Assembly: GCA_027596075.1 (NCBI GenBank)
Contig: JADGJC010000011.1
Span: 96,684 to 160,683 of the forward strand
Direction of reading: 5' to 3'
Length of the DNA: 64,000 bases
Origin: Rhizophlyctis rosea
Lineage: Eukaryota; Chytridiomycota; Chytridiomycetes; Rhizophlyctidales; Rhizophlyctidaceae
Positions 49,258-59,719 of the stretch are shown piece after piece (positions within the stretch are counted from its first letter, which is position 1; each line of letters opens with the position of its first letter). A program made the translations under genes and the position numbers. The notes beneath the pieces are model-generated. The model was not told where the DNA came from, ran no database searches, and was given only the letters and a program-made list of their open reading frames with translations.

Positions 49258-50233
49258 ATGGCTGATCCCCAAACAACTTTCGCTGCCTCCCGCTGGACGG
49301 TCCTCATGATTACCATTCTCACCGGGGTGAGCGTTTTCACTTTGACAATCATTCATTTTTTGTCACAAGTGAGAGGGTTTGGCTAACTAAGGTCATCTCA
49401 TCATTGTAGGTTGCAGGCCTTGCAACTCTCGGTCTTGGTATCCACGCCTTCATCTGGCCCCTCGGCGAGGTCCTCTTGCCATCCGCTCTCCCTACCCTCG
49501 TAATGATTCTCGGTACTCTCGTCTTTGTCGCCTCATTCTTGGGTGCTTTCGGCGCTGCCTCTGAAGAGAAGAACGTCTTGAAGACCTACTTTGCTATCGG
49601 TTTGGCCTTGGTCATCATTCAACTTGTCATTGCTGGTGTTGGTTTGAGCGGACGTGGCAGGGTATGTAGAATCAGTTTGATTGGCTTTTGGATCGAGATC
49701 CTTTGGCTTACGCAACTATTTGTCTGTAGATTGGTCCGGAGTTGGAGAAGTCCTGGGACTGGAACTACAAACACCGTCCCGCTGCCATCCGCAACGCGGA
49801 GGAGACCCACGAATGCTGCGGATTCAAGAACGTTACCGACCGCGCCTACCCCAAGGGAGTTTTCAACGCGTGCTTGATCAACGCAGACTACGGGTGAGTT
49901 CTTATTGTTTCATAGTGGAACATTAGTTAATTTTTTGATTGGAAAGAATCTCATTGTCTCGATTATGACATGCAGATTCACCCGCGAATGCAAGCCCATC
50001 CTCGTGGAGGAGTTCCGTGAGCGCCAATACGCGTTGGGAGTTGGAGGACTCGTGTTGGCTATTTTGCAGGTACTTTGCGCTTCTGTGCGAAATCTCCATG
50101 TATCATTCGATCTATTTGATTAACACATACTTCACATTAGGGTGCATCTCTCGTTCCTACCTATTACCTCTTCCACCGTCTGTCATACGGAGATGGCAGC
50201 GCAGCCGAACGCACCAGGTTGTTGCCAAACTAA
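49258..50233 (+). CDS. Tetraspanin
   Basis: Four-helix plasma-membrane organiser. Exons 49258-49326, 49410-49661, 49730-49893, 49976-50069, 50141-50233; 223 residues. Helices lie near residues 10-33, 45-70, 75-100 and 190-210. The large outer loop holds the CCG signature (C136-C137-G138 in HECCGFKN) plus further cysteines (ACLINADYG, RECKP) that would form its disulfides. The last helix GVGGLVLAILQGASLVPTYY is followed by a short tail. Fungal tetraspanins (PLS1-type) act in polarity and penetration; the ortholog cannot be fixed here. Two further small membrane proteins follow within 3 kb. Confidence 0.9.
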
Positions 50234-51124
50234 GGCTTGAAGACCTGAACCATTGCTGGCGGGTGGATCGGTCTGTCACTGGTGTCAGAAGTGGTTGCTT
50301 TTTCTTGAGGGAAATCGGATATGAGCCTAATGTAATTGATATGCATATGGAGATTCTGTGTAAATATGATTGAGTCGCATTCTGTTCATTGTAGCGTGAG
50401 GCGTCAGATTGAGAGGTGTTTAGTCCGAACAATCTGCTTGTGAAATCAACAAGGCTCTTGCCATTGCTGCTGTCCCTATTGCGGTCAGACATGATGGAGG
50501 AATGATAGCTAATCCATCCATGAGTTGCTATCAAACATGAATAGAACTTCTCCCTAGTCGCGCGCACATAACACAAAACACAAATGCATTTTTAGCTTTT
50601 TGTCGGGCAGTCTACACTGATGATTGGACACTCTACTCCGAAACGCTATTCTTCCACCAGAAGATGGCTGAATGGGAAGGAAAGAGTTTCATAGTTGCTC
50701 ATGGCATTTCGTCCACCCCGCGGCCCAAAATTTAGTCGAAGACCCGTGGCGATTTGCTTATGTAATTGTAAGGAAATTCAGACCCTTCAGGTGTCTTCAA
50801 CAGCTATGGGACTGCTAGAAGGTGAAAGTTTTATACGCGCCAAGAAGTTGCCCCCGCTCGTCCCTGAAGGCGGCTCAGATCAGTAGATGTTCAAAACGCC
50901 GAGTGTTCATTGATCGACTCAATGCTTTATGACGTCCCTTCGGCAATCTTTAATGGTTTCCCGCCGGATTTTTGACCCCATCCCTTCTGCAGTTGACGCC
51001 TGCTCAAAATGCCATGGGAATAAATACAAGGGCTGTATGCGATGACCCTCCATAAAATCTATGTCATACAGCCTGCTGGTACGATAAGCTTTAGCAATCC
51101 AGCATAACAAAAAGCACGTAAGGA
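50234..51124. other. Intergenic, 0.89 kb
   Basis: No gene or repeat recognised. Confidence 0.4.
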
Positions 51125-52180
51125 ATGCCATCCATAAGAATCACGCTCGTCCCATCCACATTCCAACACGCCAAATTCGTCGGTCTATGGTCTCCTGCGT
51201 TGGCAGATCGGGTACTACTTTTCCCTCCACCCGACATTCACTTCATTGTTCAATTCTGACCCAATGATACTCAACCACTAACAGCTACCCCGCCAAACCT
51301 TCGACGAGCGCATCGCAACACTAAACCTCCGTGCAGGTCGATGCATACCGCCGACAATACGATGGGTCGTACCGTTCTTCCTTTGGTTGATCGCCTTCAT
51401 AGTTGGTGCAGCGATTTTGGGCCAGCGCTTGGCAGAGGCGCAGAGTGAGTGGGAAAGCAGTAATAGATGGAGTTCGAGTTCTGCGGCTTTTGATCGTATT
51501 GGGGATGCTATGCGGAAGTGAGTAATTGCTTGAATTTCCTTCATCAAATGACATCTGTATATAACGAAATCCATACGTCCCTCATGACTGCTAAAACTTG
51601 CGTCCGCCCTCATCCAGCCTCGCGATCTTCATAGCCATCATGTTCGTCCTCCTCATGTTCAACTGCTGCTGCTCCTGTGGGTACCTCCCACGCACAGCGG
51701 CCATCCTAGTTCGAGCTGAAGAAATCCGACTTCTCAACGAGTTCAATGAGCTGGATGGTGGTAAAGGAATAGAGTGGGCACTCGCTGAGCCTCGCGAGGA
51801 GATTTTGGTATACTCTCCGCATAGTGCAGCATACCCACCACCACTTCATCATCATCACCATCACACCACAACAATGGGAAATCCGCTCACGGGAACCGCG
51901 GTGCCGGTGCATGGAGTTCGTGGACGGGGGTATATGTATCGGAGGGAGGAGTTTTCTACGGTTGGTGGTTGACGTATCTATCTCTTTTTGCACTACTGTG
52001 CTCACCAATATACGCTTGCAGGATATTGAGCTGCGATATTCGGATGCAGCAACAACTGCTCCGCCTATGGTGGGAGGAAGTTTAAGTCGACAAACCTCCG
52101 AAGTTGGAAAGCCTAGTGATGACAGTTATGAGGAAGCACCACCACAATACGAGAGGGTTCAGCATTTAGCTGGTCCTTAG
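51125..52180 (+). CDS. Membrane protein with two hydrophobic segments, His tract and C-terminal PPxY motif
   Basis: Exons 51125-51211, 51285-51517, 51618-51960, 52022-52180; 273 residues. No family recognised. Hydrophobic segments are WVVPFFLWLIAFIVGAAILG (about 50-70) and LAIFIAIMFVLLMFNCCCSC (about 107-126), the second ending in a cysteine cluster that could be palmitoylated. A short stretch of six histidines (PPLHHHHHHTTT) follows, and the tail ends EEAPPQYERVQHLAGP with a PPxY motif, the ligand for WW domains of Rsp5/NEDD4 ubiquitin ligases. All four exons join in frame at good GT-AG sites. The layout fits a plasma-membrane or endosomal adaptor, but this is inferred. The convergent neighbour also has a PPxY motif. 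Confidence 0.7.
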
Positions 52181-52613
52181 CATCTTGGGTGTTTGACAGG
52201 GCTTTTGCCGGTTGGCACCATTTTTCACGGATAACATGGAATTTCTGGAGTGTGGAGTGGTGGCGATCCTGCTGGATTTTTGTGTTTTTCAATGATATGG
52301 GTTTCAGTTCTGTAGCAACCCTGATCGAAGTGTATTGCATGGACGACATTCTCGACCGTCGGCAAGCTAGCAATCATGCATATCGAAGGTTCTGACTTGC
52401 AGTTCACAAAGGACAGTGTGTTTTGAGGAGACTATGTCTGGAAAAGCATCTCGCCATGCGGTAAAAGGGACAGCGCTGGTCACTTCAATTCTTCCGCTCC
52501 CTCAGCGCAGATGTCTTCAGCCGTACCGATATAAGGGGAACACTGTTAATGGCTATCACACCCGTCCAAAATAACAAATTTTCTAAAGCCTAAATGTACA
52601 ACATCAAGAGCGT
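52181..52613. other. Intergenic between convergent genes
   Basis: About 430 bases; nothing recognised. Confidence 0.45.
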
Positions 52614-53626
52614 TCACCACCACCTAACCCTCCCATTCTTCCATTCCCACCCCTTCCACACAGCACCAATAGCCCAGAACAGCCCCATCAACCAGCCCCC
52701 AGCAATAGCAGCCTTCACCGCCGCCAAGCTTTTCGAATAAACAATCCTCTCACCACCCCCAGGACCACCCGTCCCCTCTTCGAAGAAACCATTGGCAAAC
52801 ACATCGCCACATTGAACCGCATGAAGAGCCTCGAATTCATGGCAAGTCTGCTTCAAACCGGCAGAGGCGAACGCGGCCATGGTGAGGGCGATGAGGGCGA
52901 AGATGGTGGAGGTTATGCAGAGGAGGAGTGTGTAGGATTTGTAGGTTGGGTCAGGGAGGCGGGTGGAGGTTTTGTTTCCCGCAGTGAGGAGGGTGAGGAG
53001 GAGGAGAGTGGTTGCAAGGACGATGCCGGCTGTTCCGATCCTGTGGGGGAGTGTAAGTCATTTCCCATGACCAATGAGATAGATTCTCTAGTGATGTGCC
53101 CTACCGTTGGCAAGAAAACAACTTACCCAACAGCATTTGGACAAGCCACGGAACGGGCAGAGAACATCAACGAATCATCCCCGTTGTGGTAGTTTCGTAC
53201 ATACAGGAGACAGACGTTGCGAGTGCCATACGTGGCCTAGTACGTGGGGATTGATCAGTAAACATGGAGATGTAAACAACTTGATTCCGTCACAATACGC
53301 CCAATTACCTGCGACACAATGCCAGCAACGAACAAAATACTTGCAGCCTGGACAACATTGCCCCATATGATGAGTGGACATGTCAACAAACTAACAATTT
53401 GAAACAAATGTCCGCCTACCAATTGTAAGAGGTGAAGCAATGAGTTCATCATCACCCGCTTCCTCTCGGCCGCCGCAACGCTCCTCGCCGACATGCTGAA
53501 CGGCATTGGTGAAGTGGGAGTCACGGGAGTGGCACCGTCATTGAAGGGTGTAACATCAGTGGGAGAGACGGGCGGCGTCATTGGGACATAGGCCGGTGGA
53601 GGGAATTTTGTGTCGATGGTGGTCAT
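52614..53626 (-). CDS. Multi-pass membrane protein of unknown function with N-terminal PPxY
   Basis: Exons, in order: 53626-53309, 53236-53127, 53040-52614; 284 residues. The N-terminal 60 residues are Pro/Thr-rich and contain KFPPPAYVP (PPxY) and SP/TP sites. Four or five membrane helices follow: LFQIVSLLTCPLIIWG / QAASILFVAGIVS, GIVLATTLLLLTLLTAG, YTLLLCITSTIFALIALTMA and AIAGGWLMGLFWAIGAVW. The loop between the first and second helix pairs has two cysteines (NVCLLY, VACPNAV) and the last loop two more (KQTCHEF, VQCGDV), which recalls MARVEL/tetraspan topology, but no family match can be claimed. Convergent with another PPxY membrane protein. Confidence 0.7.
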
Positions 53627-55099
53627 TATGAAGTGCGGGTCAAGTCGGGGGATTGATGTCAAAATCGACCAACCTTGAGGTGCGGCCCCTTCTCCAACTT
53701 TCCCCCCACTTTATATACTTTTACGTTGTGGCATGAATGTTATGGTCGCGATTCACAAACCTCGATCTGTGCGAACGAGGTTTCTGTAGTTTGGCCGAAA
53801 CTAAAACCCGTGGGTAAACCACACGGGTCCCTTCATTTGACGGACGGAAATTTTATTGTTTCATTCTCTGGGCATGAGACATGAGAAGCATCCGTCCCGT
53901 CGGCCTTCCCATACACTTTGTAAATCCTTCATATCAAACACGCGGAAATAGAGTTTTTAGATTGTGGTTTGAGGAAACCCTTGTTGCCGATATCATGGTT
54001 TCTTCCGCAGGTGGGTGACACTTTAGCATGTGCATAAAGAGTGTCAACCTCTGCATTATGAAATCCGTGCGGTTGACACGCATAGTAAATCATGATTTAT
54101 CAGCTGAGGTGACACTTCGAAAACCGAGCATTGAAATCGATACGTATGTAGTGGATATTCACTTGAACATAGTCGATTTACTTCCATATCGTTGTTAGGT
54201 TGATGCGGTCAGTTTGGTAAATGCTCACAAAGGATCGACCAATATCCCACCACTTCTGTTCGCCCTTCAAGAAACCTTACTTACAGGTAATCGTCACTTC
54301 ACATTGTCCCATCTATACTCCTTTGTTTTATTTCATGCTTCCGACCGGGTTTCAACCGCCATCAGCACGCTTGCTGCGCCACGGGTTCCACCTCGCTCAT
54401 CAGGGATCTGATCATCGATGAGATCCTCGCTGGATTGGGACAACCAGGGCATCCAGTGACGCGCTGTGACGCATCGACTGGCTGTGCCACCTGCCCAGGC
54501 GCTGAGTGAAACAAGTCCAGGGTGATCTTTCTACCTAGGTTCCCGTCAGGTTTTGTTCCAACATCATGACATGCTTCCACCTCGCGTTCTCCTCTTCACC
54601 AGGTAAGTCCGTGCCGATTGGAGCAAAAGGTGTATCATAATCCACGAGCGGCTCTACTGGGTGAGAAACCGGCCCCTGGAACTCGAGTCTTTGCAGACTT
54701 GGGAACTTGTCGTCTCCGCTTTTTGCGGACGGCAACGACTCGGTACGGCCGCTTTGGGCCGGCGGTGTATGGAGGGGTGGAAAGTAGCGGTCCGTCTGGT
54801 AGTTCCGCTCGCTGGAGCACCTTTCCGGCTAGGTCTGTAAAGCCTTGGCCCGGCAAATAACTGGTGAGTCATGATCCGGTGGCGGGTGGTGGCCGTCTCG
54901 TCGAGCAGTTACTGAGATTCACACTTTCCACCATATAATGCGACCGCAATTGTTCATCAAGGCCAAGATCAAGAACCACTACTACCCGAGGACTTTGGTG
55001 TAGAGTCTGCTGGCTCAGGGCCCTTCCCCACGAGGGGAAGAGGAAGACGCCTTGTGTTTTGCCGTGTTTCGACCGGTCCAGCAGATTTGCCTTCACGGC

Positions 55100-55600
55100 C
55101 TGAGAACCTGCTTCCTTTTTGAGAGCAGAATACTTGGACGGGTCCCATGACGGATAGTGGTGACGACATCAGCGACTCCAACTGCTTCAACACCACCTCC
55201 AAATATCAAGACTCCCCCGCCGGACTTTGGTGATATGGTCGGGTCGGTCTTCGTCTTGACCGTGCCCGCATCCAGCACCTTAACAAGAGACCAGTCTGCT
55301 CCTTCTTTGGAGTAGGTGGTCCTGAGTCCCTGTCAAGAAACCTGCTTCGAGCAGAGTGCGGAATCGTCAACGACTTCGAGCCACGACCAAGACCTCCCCG
55401 CCAGACTCTGGTGTTCGTGGGGGCCGCAAGTGCTATTAGCCACGCCGCCCCGTCGACACCTCAACAAGTGACTTTCCTGTTCTTTTTTGCGAACAGAAGG
55501 TCCTGGGTCCACCGGCAAGACAACTGCATGGGCAGTGGCGGAATCGACAACGACATCAACTCCTTTCTTCGGCGACGCTTCTCCTGTCCTTCCGGATTCC
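55100..55600. repeat. Degenerate tandem array, period about 182 bases, with a conserved hairpin
   Basis: Three diverged copies start near 55100, 55288 and 55469. Shared landmarks per copy: a T-rich hairpin (55108-55128, 55296-55315, 55477-55496), then G(G/A)GTCC about 10 bases on, GCGGAATCGTCAACGAC / GCGGAATCGACAACGAC (55358, 55538), the CCGGACTTTGG / CCAGACTCTGG element (55221, 55402), and CACCTTAACAAGAGA / CACCTCAACAAGTGA (55277, 55458). A further relative of the GACTTTGGTG element is at 54991. Hairpin stems: CTGCTT/GAGCAG, CTGCTCC/GGAGTAG, CTGTTC/GAACAG, so pairing survives sequence change. Stops interrupt all frames. Confidence 0.8.
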
Positions 55601-56925
55601 AAGTCGCGTAGGTCAATGTTCGATCTAAGCCACCGAATACTGCCTTCTGACTTTCCTACATATCAGACGCCCAACACCACCCGACATAGAAACAACATCC
55701 TCCTCCAAGCTGCACTTCCTCCTTTTGCGACTCACGACCTGAGCTTCTGCAGCATCGCTGTTTACAATGATTTTCTCACCGTGAGTTGCTATTCGTCCGT
55801 GCCGTGTGGTACACCATCTCACCTACTTCGCGCGCGCTAAACTCAGCTCGGTCCTTGTCTTGTGGCCAACGACGAACAATTGGGCAAGCAGCACCCTTTT
55901 TCCCCAGATTACCTTTCAAAAGGAGGTACGTGGCCCTCGAGTCGCTTATCTCCCAACACGCCGACTCGAACTCAATCAATTACTTGCAGCTATCAACTCT
56001 ATCATATCGTTATCCGTCGTCCTCGTCGCACCTTTCAACCTCGCGTCCTTCCCCTTCCCTCATTCATCTTCCCATTGCCGCGTCTCGTCCCTCCCAAATC
56101 GTATTCCCTGCCTGGTCCTCTTTCTCTTCTCGATTATCGCACTTGTAACTTCTCGCCATCTAAGTTAAGTACTCGGTTGTTACTCCAACGGAGGTCGTGT
56201 TTGCGGGTCAACCAAAGGCGGTGGGATTGCTGTGGGGTTGAGGAAGTCGCATGCGGGTGCGTACTTCCTTGGCGCTCAACGCAAGCTCATAGTGGGTCGT
56301 GTCCGGACTCCCTAGATATTTTTGTCTTCATTTGCCTGCGACCTCCTTTTTGGAGGGACCGGATTGAGGCGTCCTTTTTTTGGGACTACGCACTCATACG
56401 GACACCTGGCACGGACACTACGTTCTTGTTGTAGGCCACCTGTAGCTGGACATGCATCGGGCATGTGGTTGTTGCGGGGCACCGCTTTTGATATTGCATC
56501 GGGTTTTATCACTGGTCGGTACTGTTTACGGTACCGTGCGACAATGATGGCGCCTTTGGTTGATGATTTGCGAGGTCAAAACTTTTGTGGATTCAACAGA
56601 ACAGATACTAACGGTACTTCTTCAGCTGCAGGTCTTACGTTGGTTCCACGACGCAACATAAGAAGTTTCGAATGTGAGTCATTTCGATTTGAGTTTATCA
56701 AACTTAAGCCGGGTTACTCATCTTTAGGCTTATACTTTTTGTTTGTATGTTCCGGGGTCACGAGAGCTGTCGACACGCCCGATTTGTCGCCTCCACAACA
56801 AGACCTTCGAAAACTCGACGAATTAGCACAGCTTAGCTCATACCCCCTCACCCCCACCCTTCCCGCGGCCCTCCTCAGGAGGCATCCCCCGTCCCCCGAC
56901 AAGCCGTTCCAGGCCTTAGTGATGA

Positions 56926-57153
56926 GCACCGCTCGGCCTGCCCAGCAGCACTCGGTCCCATCATTGTCATAATTCGCACCTTTTTGTGTGTGAAACGCAC
57001 CTTTCGGCCTGCTCGACTTAGCAGCAATCGGTCTGCCCTATGCAGCAATTGGTCCAGTCATTGTCATGCCTTTTTGTATGTGACAGACACCGTTCGACCT
57101 GCATAGCAGCAAACGGGTTGGTCGTTGACATCTCTTCGCAATCTTTGTATTTG
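56926..57153. repeat. Degenerate tandem array, three copies of 65-90 bases
   Basis: Copies begin near 56926, 56995 and 57086. Each reads roughly CACC(G/T)(C/T)TCGGCCTG, then AGCAGCA, CGGT, ATTGTCAT and CTTTTTGTRTGTGA. The middle copy has an internal duplication of its AGCAGCAAT-CGGT part. Confidence 0.75.
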
Positions 57154-57599
57154 ACAAGGGGTTAACCATTCCTTTTATTCTCTACACTCTCTGTGTGTAT
57201 TGCTATATTGGTGCCATGCGCGGTCTCGGACAAGGTTTATCCGTTCCCTGGGTGAGATGGTTCAAATCCTTCCACTCTCCATACTCGGTGCGTATGTCGC
57301 TATATTTGTGAATGCAATGCATGGTATGAGATCGAGTGTTTGCCGGAATTTTCGGTCTGTTGCGTTCTCCTGCGGAATATCTGACAGCCAAACAGCATTG
57401 GAAAATCATGTGGTGGATTTCGAACAAAAGGATTTCGGAATCTATTACTATATTCTATCTTCTGATCATTTGAAGTGTCTGCTTATACCGTTTAAATAGG
57501 CTATGTATTTACTTCCCTAGAGTTATGTATCCTACGTCGACTATCAAACAATCGTCATAACAAAGACCACAGCCCTCCCTACCAGCTTAGCCGAAAGTC

Positions 57600-58883
57600 T
57601 CATACCGCCCTAGGGGCTCCATCTTCACCCAAAAGCGACACACTCGCATCCCACCCATCCGCCAAAACCCTCGGTCCATCCCCAACATGCGTACTAATAA
57701 TCCTCTTCAAGCTCCCCTCCGGGTACGGCAAAATCTTCAACTTCTCCAACAACCCCTGCACCTTCCCTTGATCCTCCTTCCCCACAAACTCCGCCGCCCG
57801 TCCCAAATATTCCTTCCTCTTCTCCGCATCAGCTGGCGGAGGGAAGATAGCGTTCACAAGGGCAAGGACTTCAGGGACGTTTTCTTTAGGGAGATAGAGG
57901 ACTGCGTTCGGTCCTGCGTCAAAGGTGTACGCGGCTTTGTATCCCCGTGCGAGAGGTTCAAGACCTTCGACCTTAACGCCCGTTTCGGAGGTGTGGAGAC
58001 GGTTGTATTCGGTTATGAGACGGATGACGCCGCGGGAGACGTCGTTCATGTAGAACACGGGTGGGAAAGTGTCTAGACAGACTGCGTGGAAGGAGTTTGA
58101 GTCGCGCATTGTAGTTTCAGCGAAGAGATCGTAGTCCTTCTCCTTGATTGCTTTGATCATTGCGTCCATGCGTCGGGGCACTTGGGTGAGACGGTGCTGG
58201 AGGAGACCGCTGGTTTCGACGGTGCGTTGCATTCCTTCTGTTGAGCCGGTGTCTTTGCGGGCGTCGGAGGCGACGAGGATGAGGGCTTCCATTTCTGGCC
58301 AGTGAGTTTCGGGTGCGATTTCGACGGCGTAGGAGTCTTTGCCGGAGGGATCGGTGCCCATTTCCCAGGCTGCGAAGCCGCCGAAGAGGGAGCGGCAGGC
58401 GGAGCCGGAGCCGAGGCGGGCGTGGGCGGAGAGTTGGGTTGCGGTGAGGGGGAGGTCGTAGACTTTGGCGAGGGCGTAGGTTAGGGCTGCGAAGCCGGAT
58501 GCGGAGGAGGCTAGGCCGGCGGCGGTTGGGAAGTTGTTGAGAGAGGCGATGTGGAGGTGGTGGTGGGCGAGTTTGGGGAGGGAGGGGTTTTCGGCTTCGT
58601 GTTGGACGCGGATTGAGCGGAGGGTGGAGATCACATTGTTGAGACGCTTTGAGGCGGGGATCGACTCTTCTTTGTTGTTCAGCCAGAGACGGTCGGAGTC
58701 GTAGGAGGAGTCTATTCTGATGGTAGTGGTGGAGCGGAGGTGGTCCTGGGAAAGGGTTGCTGAGAGGGAGGAGTTGGTGGGGAGGAGGAGCTTTGTGTCC
58801 CGTTTTCCCCAATATTTGATGACAGCGATGTTCACCGGCGCGGAGACGGTGACCTCCTTGATGTTGGGACCTGGACTAACCAT
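57600..58883 (-). CDS. ERG19: Mevalonate diphosphate decarboxylase
   Basis: Makes isopentenyl diphosphate from mevalonate diphosphate at the cost of ATP, for sterols and other isoprenoids; cytosolic. Single exon, 427 residues from the ATG at 58883. GHMP-kinase-superfamily sequence is clear: APVNIAVIKYWGKRDTKLLL, LPTNSSLSATLS, the phosphate-binding loop FPTAAGLASSASGFAALTYA, SGSACRSLFGGFAAW, and YTFDAGPNAVLYL carrying the catalytic aspartate. ERG19 proteins are usually 390-400 residues; the C-terminus here is a little longer. An upstream in-frame ATG at 59030 would add 49 unconserved residues and is not used. Intronless. Confidence 0.97.
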   Translation of the reverse strand: MVSPGPNIKEVTVSAPVNIAVIKYWGKRDTKLLLPTNSSLSATLSQDHLRSTTTIRIDSSYDSDRLWLNNKEESIPASKRLNNVISTLRSIRVQHEAENPSLPKLAHHHLHIASLNNFPTAAGLASSASGFAALTYALAKVYDLPLTATQLSAHARLGSGSACRSLFGGFAAWEMGTDPSGKDSYAVEIAPETHWPEMEALILVASDARKDTGSTEGMQRTVETSGLLQHRLTQVPRRMDAMIKAIKEKDYDLFAETTMRDSNSFHAVCLDTFPPVFYMNDVSRGVIRLITEYNRLHTSETGVKVEGLEPLARGYKAAYTFDAGPNAVLYLPKENVPEVLALVNAIFPPPADAEKRKEYLGRAAEFVGKEDQGKVQGLLEKLKILPYPEGSLKRIISTHVGDGPRVLADGWDASVSLLGEDGAPRAV

Positions 58884-59526
58884 CTTTGCTATCAGCGTGT
58901 TTGACAATGGAAAGATGGATCTAACAATAGCCAAGATCACTTTTGCTGGGGAGCAGGAGAGAGGCGGCGCTTGGACCGTAAACGGCGTGGACCGATGGCT
59001 CGATGGCGGCCAACCAATGGTCACAATCACAGATCAATCATCAATCAGCAGGTGTAAGCAATCACATGACTTCACTGACACAAGCATATGCTAAGCAATT
59101 TAATAACCCTTCATTTTGCGGCACTGTTACACCAGCCATGCACCACAATATGTGTCAATTTTGTGATACCATCGCCGGCTGAAGGAGGAAAGGCAACCCT
59201 CCCCGAATTGAGACCATTGTGCCCCAAGGGCGGAATATTCTACTTTCGGATGGGTGCAACGAGGACCCCATGCCCAGAAATTCGACCTTTTTCAATTGCA
59301 GATGGAGTCTCCACTCAGCGTCGTGTTGTGAACTTGTGGGTGTGCATTCGGTAATTTCTTGGAACGCTTGCGGAGCCACAGATTCACCTTCACTGCCGGT
59401 TTCCTCTCTCCTGGATGGGAGAGGCCGGTTTGACAGGTCTGACGATCCATTATGTACCTACTACCTACGGCCGTCGAAGCTCATATGGTGGTGGGGTTAT
59501 GCAGTCCCTATGACTGTTTGACGAGC

Positions 59527-59549
59527 GTGGGGGGTCTCCGCTGCGGAGA
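59527..59549. promoter_or_regulatory. CreA-like site cluster with a 7-bp palindrome
   Basis: GTGGGG (59527-59532) precedes TCTCCGC-T-GCGGAGA (59535-59549), a perfect palindrome whose arms each fit SYGGRG, the CreA/Mig1 carbon-repression core. It also reads CCG-N3-CGG. It sits 171-193 bases upstream of a pectinase start codon, where glucose repression would be expected. Confidence 0.45.
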
Positions 59550-59612
59550 GGACATTCCGACGAACACGGGGGGCGTGACGTGGTTGAATGTTCCACATTG
59601 TGGACTCCTGCA

Positions 59613-59618
59613 TATAAA
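59613..59618 (+). promoter_or_regulatory. TATA box of the polygalacturonase gene
   Basis: TATAAA in the context GCATATAAACTCGG, 102 bases before the start codon; a usual spacing for a regulated fungal gene. Confidence 0.5.
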
Positions 59619-59719
59619 CTCGGACATGAACATTCCTCTCGAAGAACGGTGACTTTCGAACTCTTCGGCTTCCTCCTACTCCACTTTCATACCTTCTATA
59701 TTTCGATCACCGAACCATC

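Larger units (their letters stand above)
53627..57599. other. Gene-poor stretch, 4.0 kb, with two degenerate tandem arrays
   Basis: The longest interval without a supported gene. Contains the tandem array at 55100-55600 and a second array at 56926-57153 (separate entries). Open frames such as 55862-56434 and 56322-56972 (+) have no family features and overlap one another; I do not call them genes. Confidence 0.5.
58884..59719. promoter_or_regulatory. Divergent intergenic region ERG19 / polygalacturonase
   Basis: 0.84 kb without a gene. The half nearest the polygalacturonase holds a cluster of CreA-like motifs and a TATA box (separate entries). Confidence 0.5.

Noticed and set aside
55862..56972. 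Overlapping open frames of 190 and 216 codons as genes
   Set aside because: No signal peptide, domain, or conserved composition; the second frame runs into the degenerate repeats. Could be an orphan but nothing supports it.
58117..58812. 231-codon Pro/Arg-rich frame on the minus strand
   Set aside because: Out-of-frame shadow of ERG19 with low-complexity composition.
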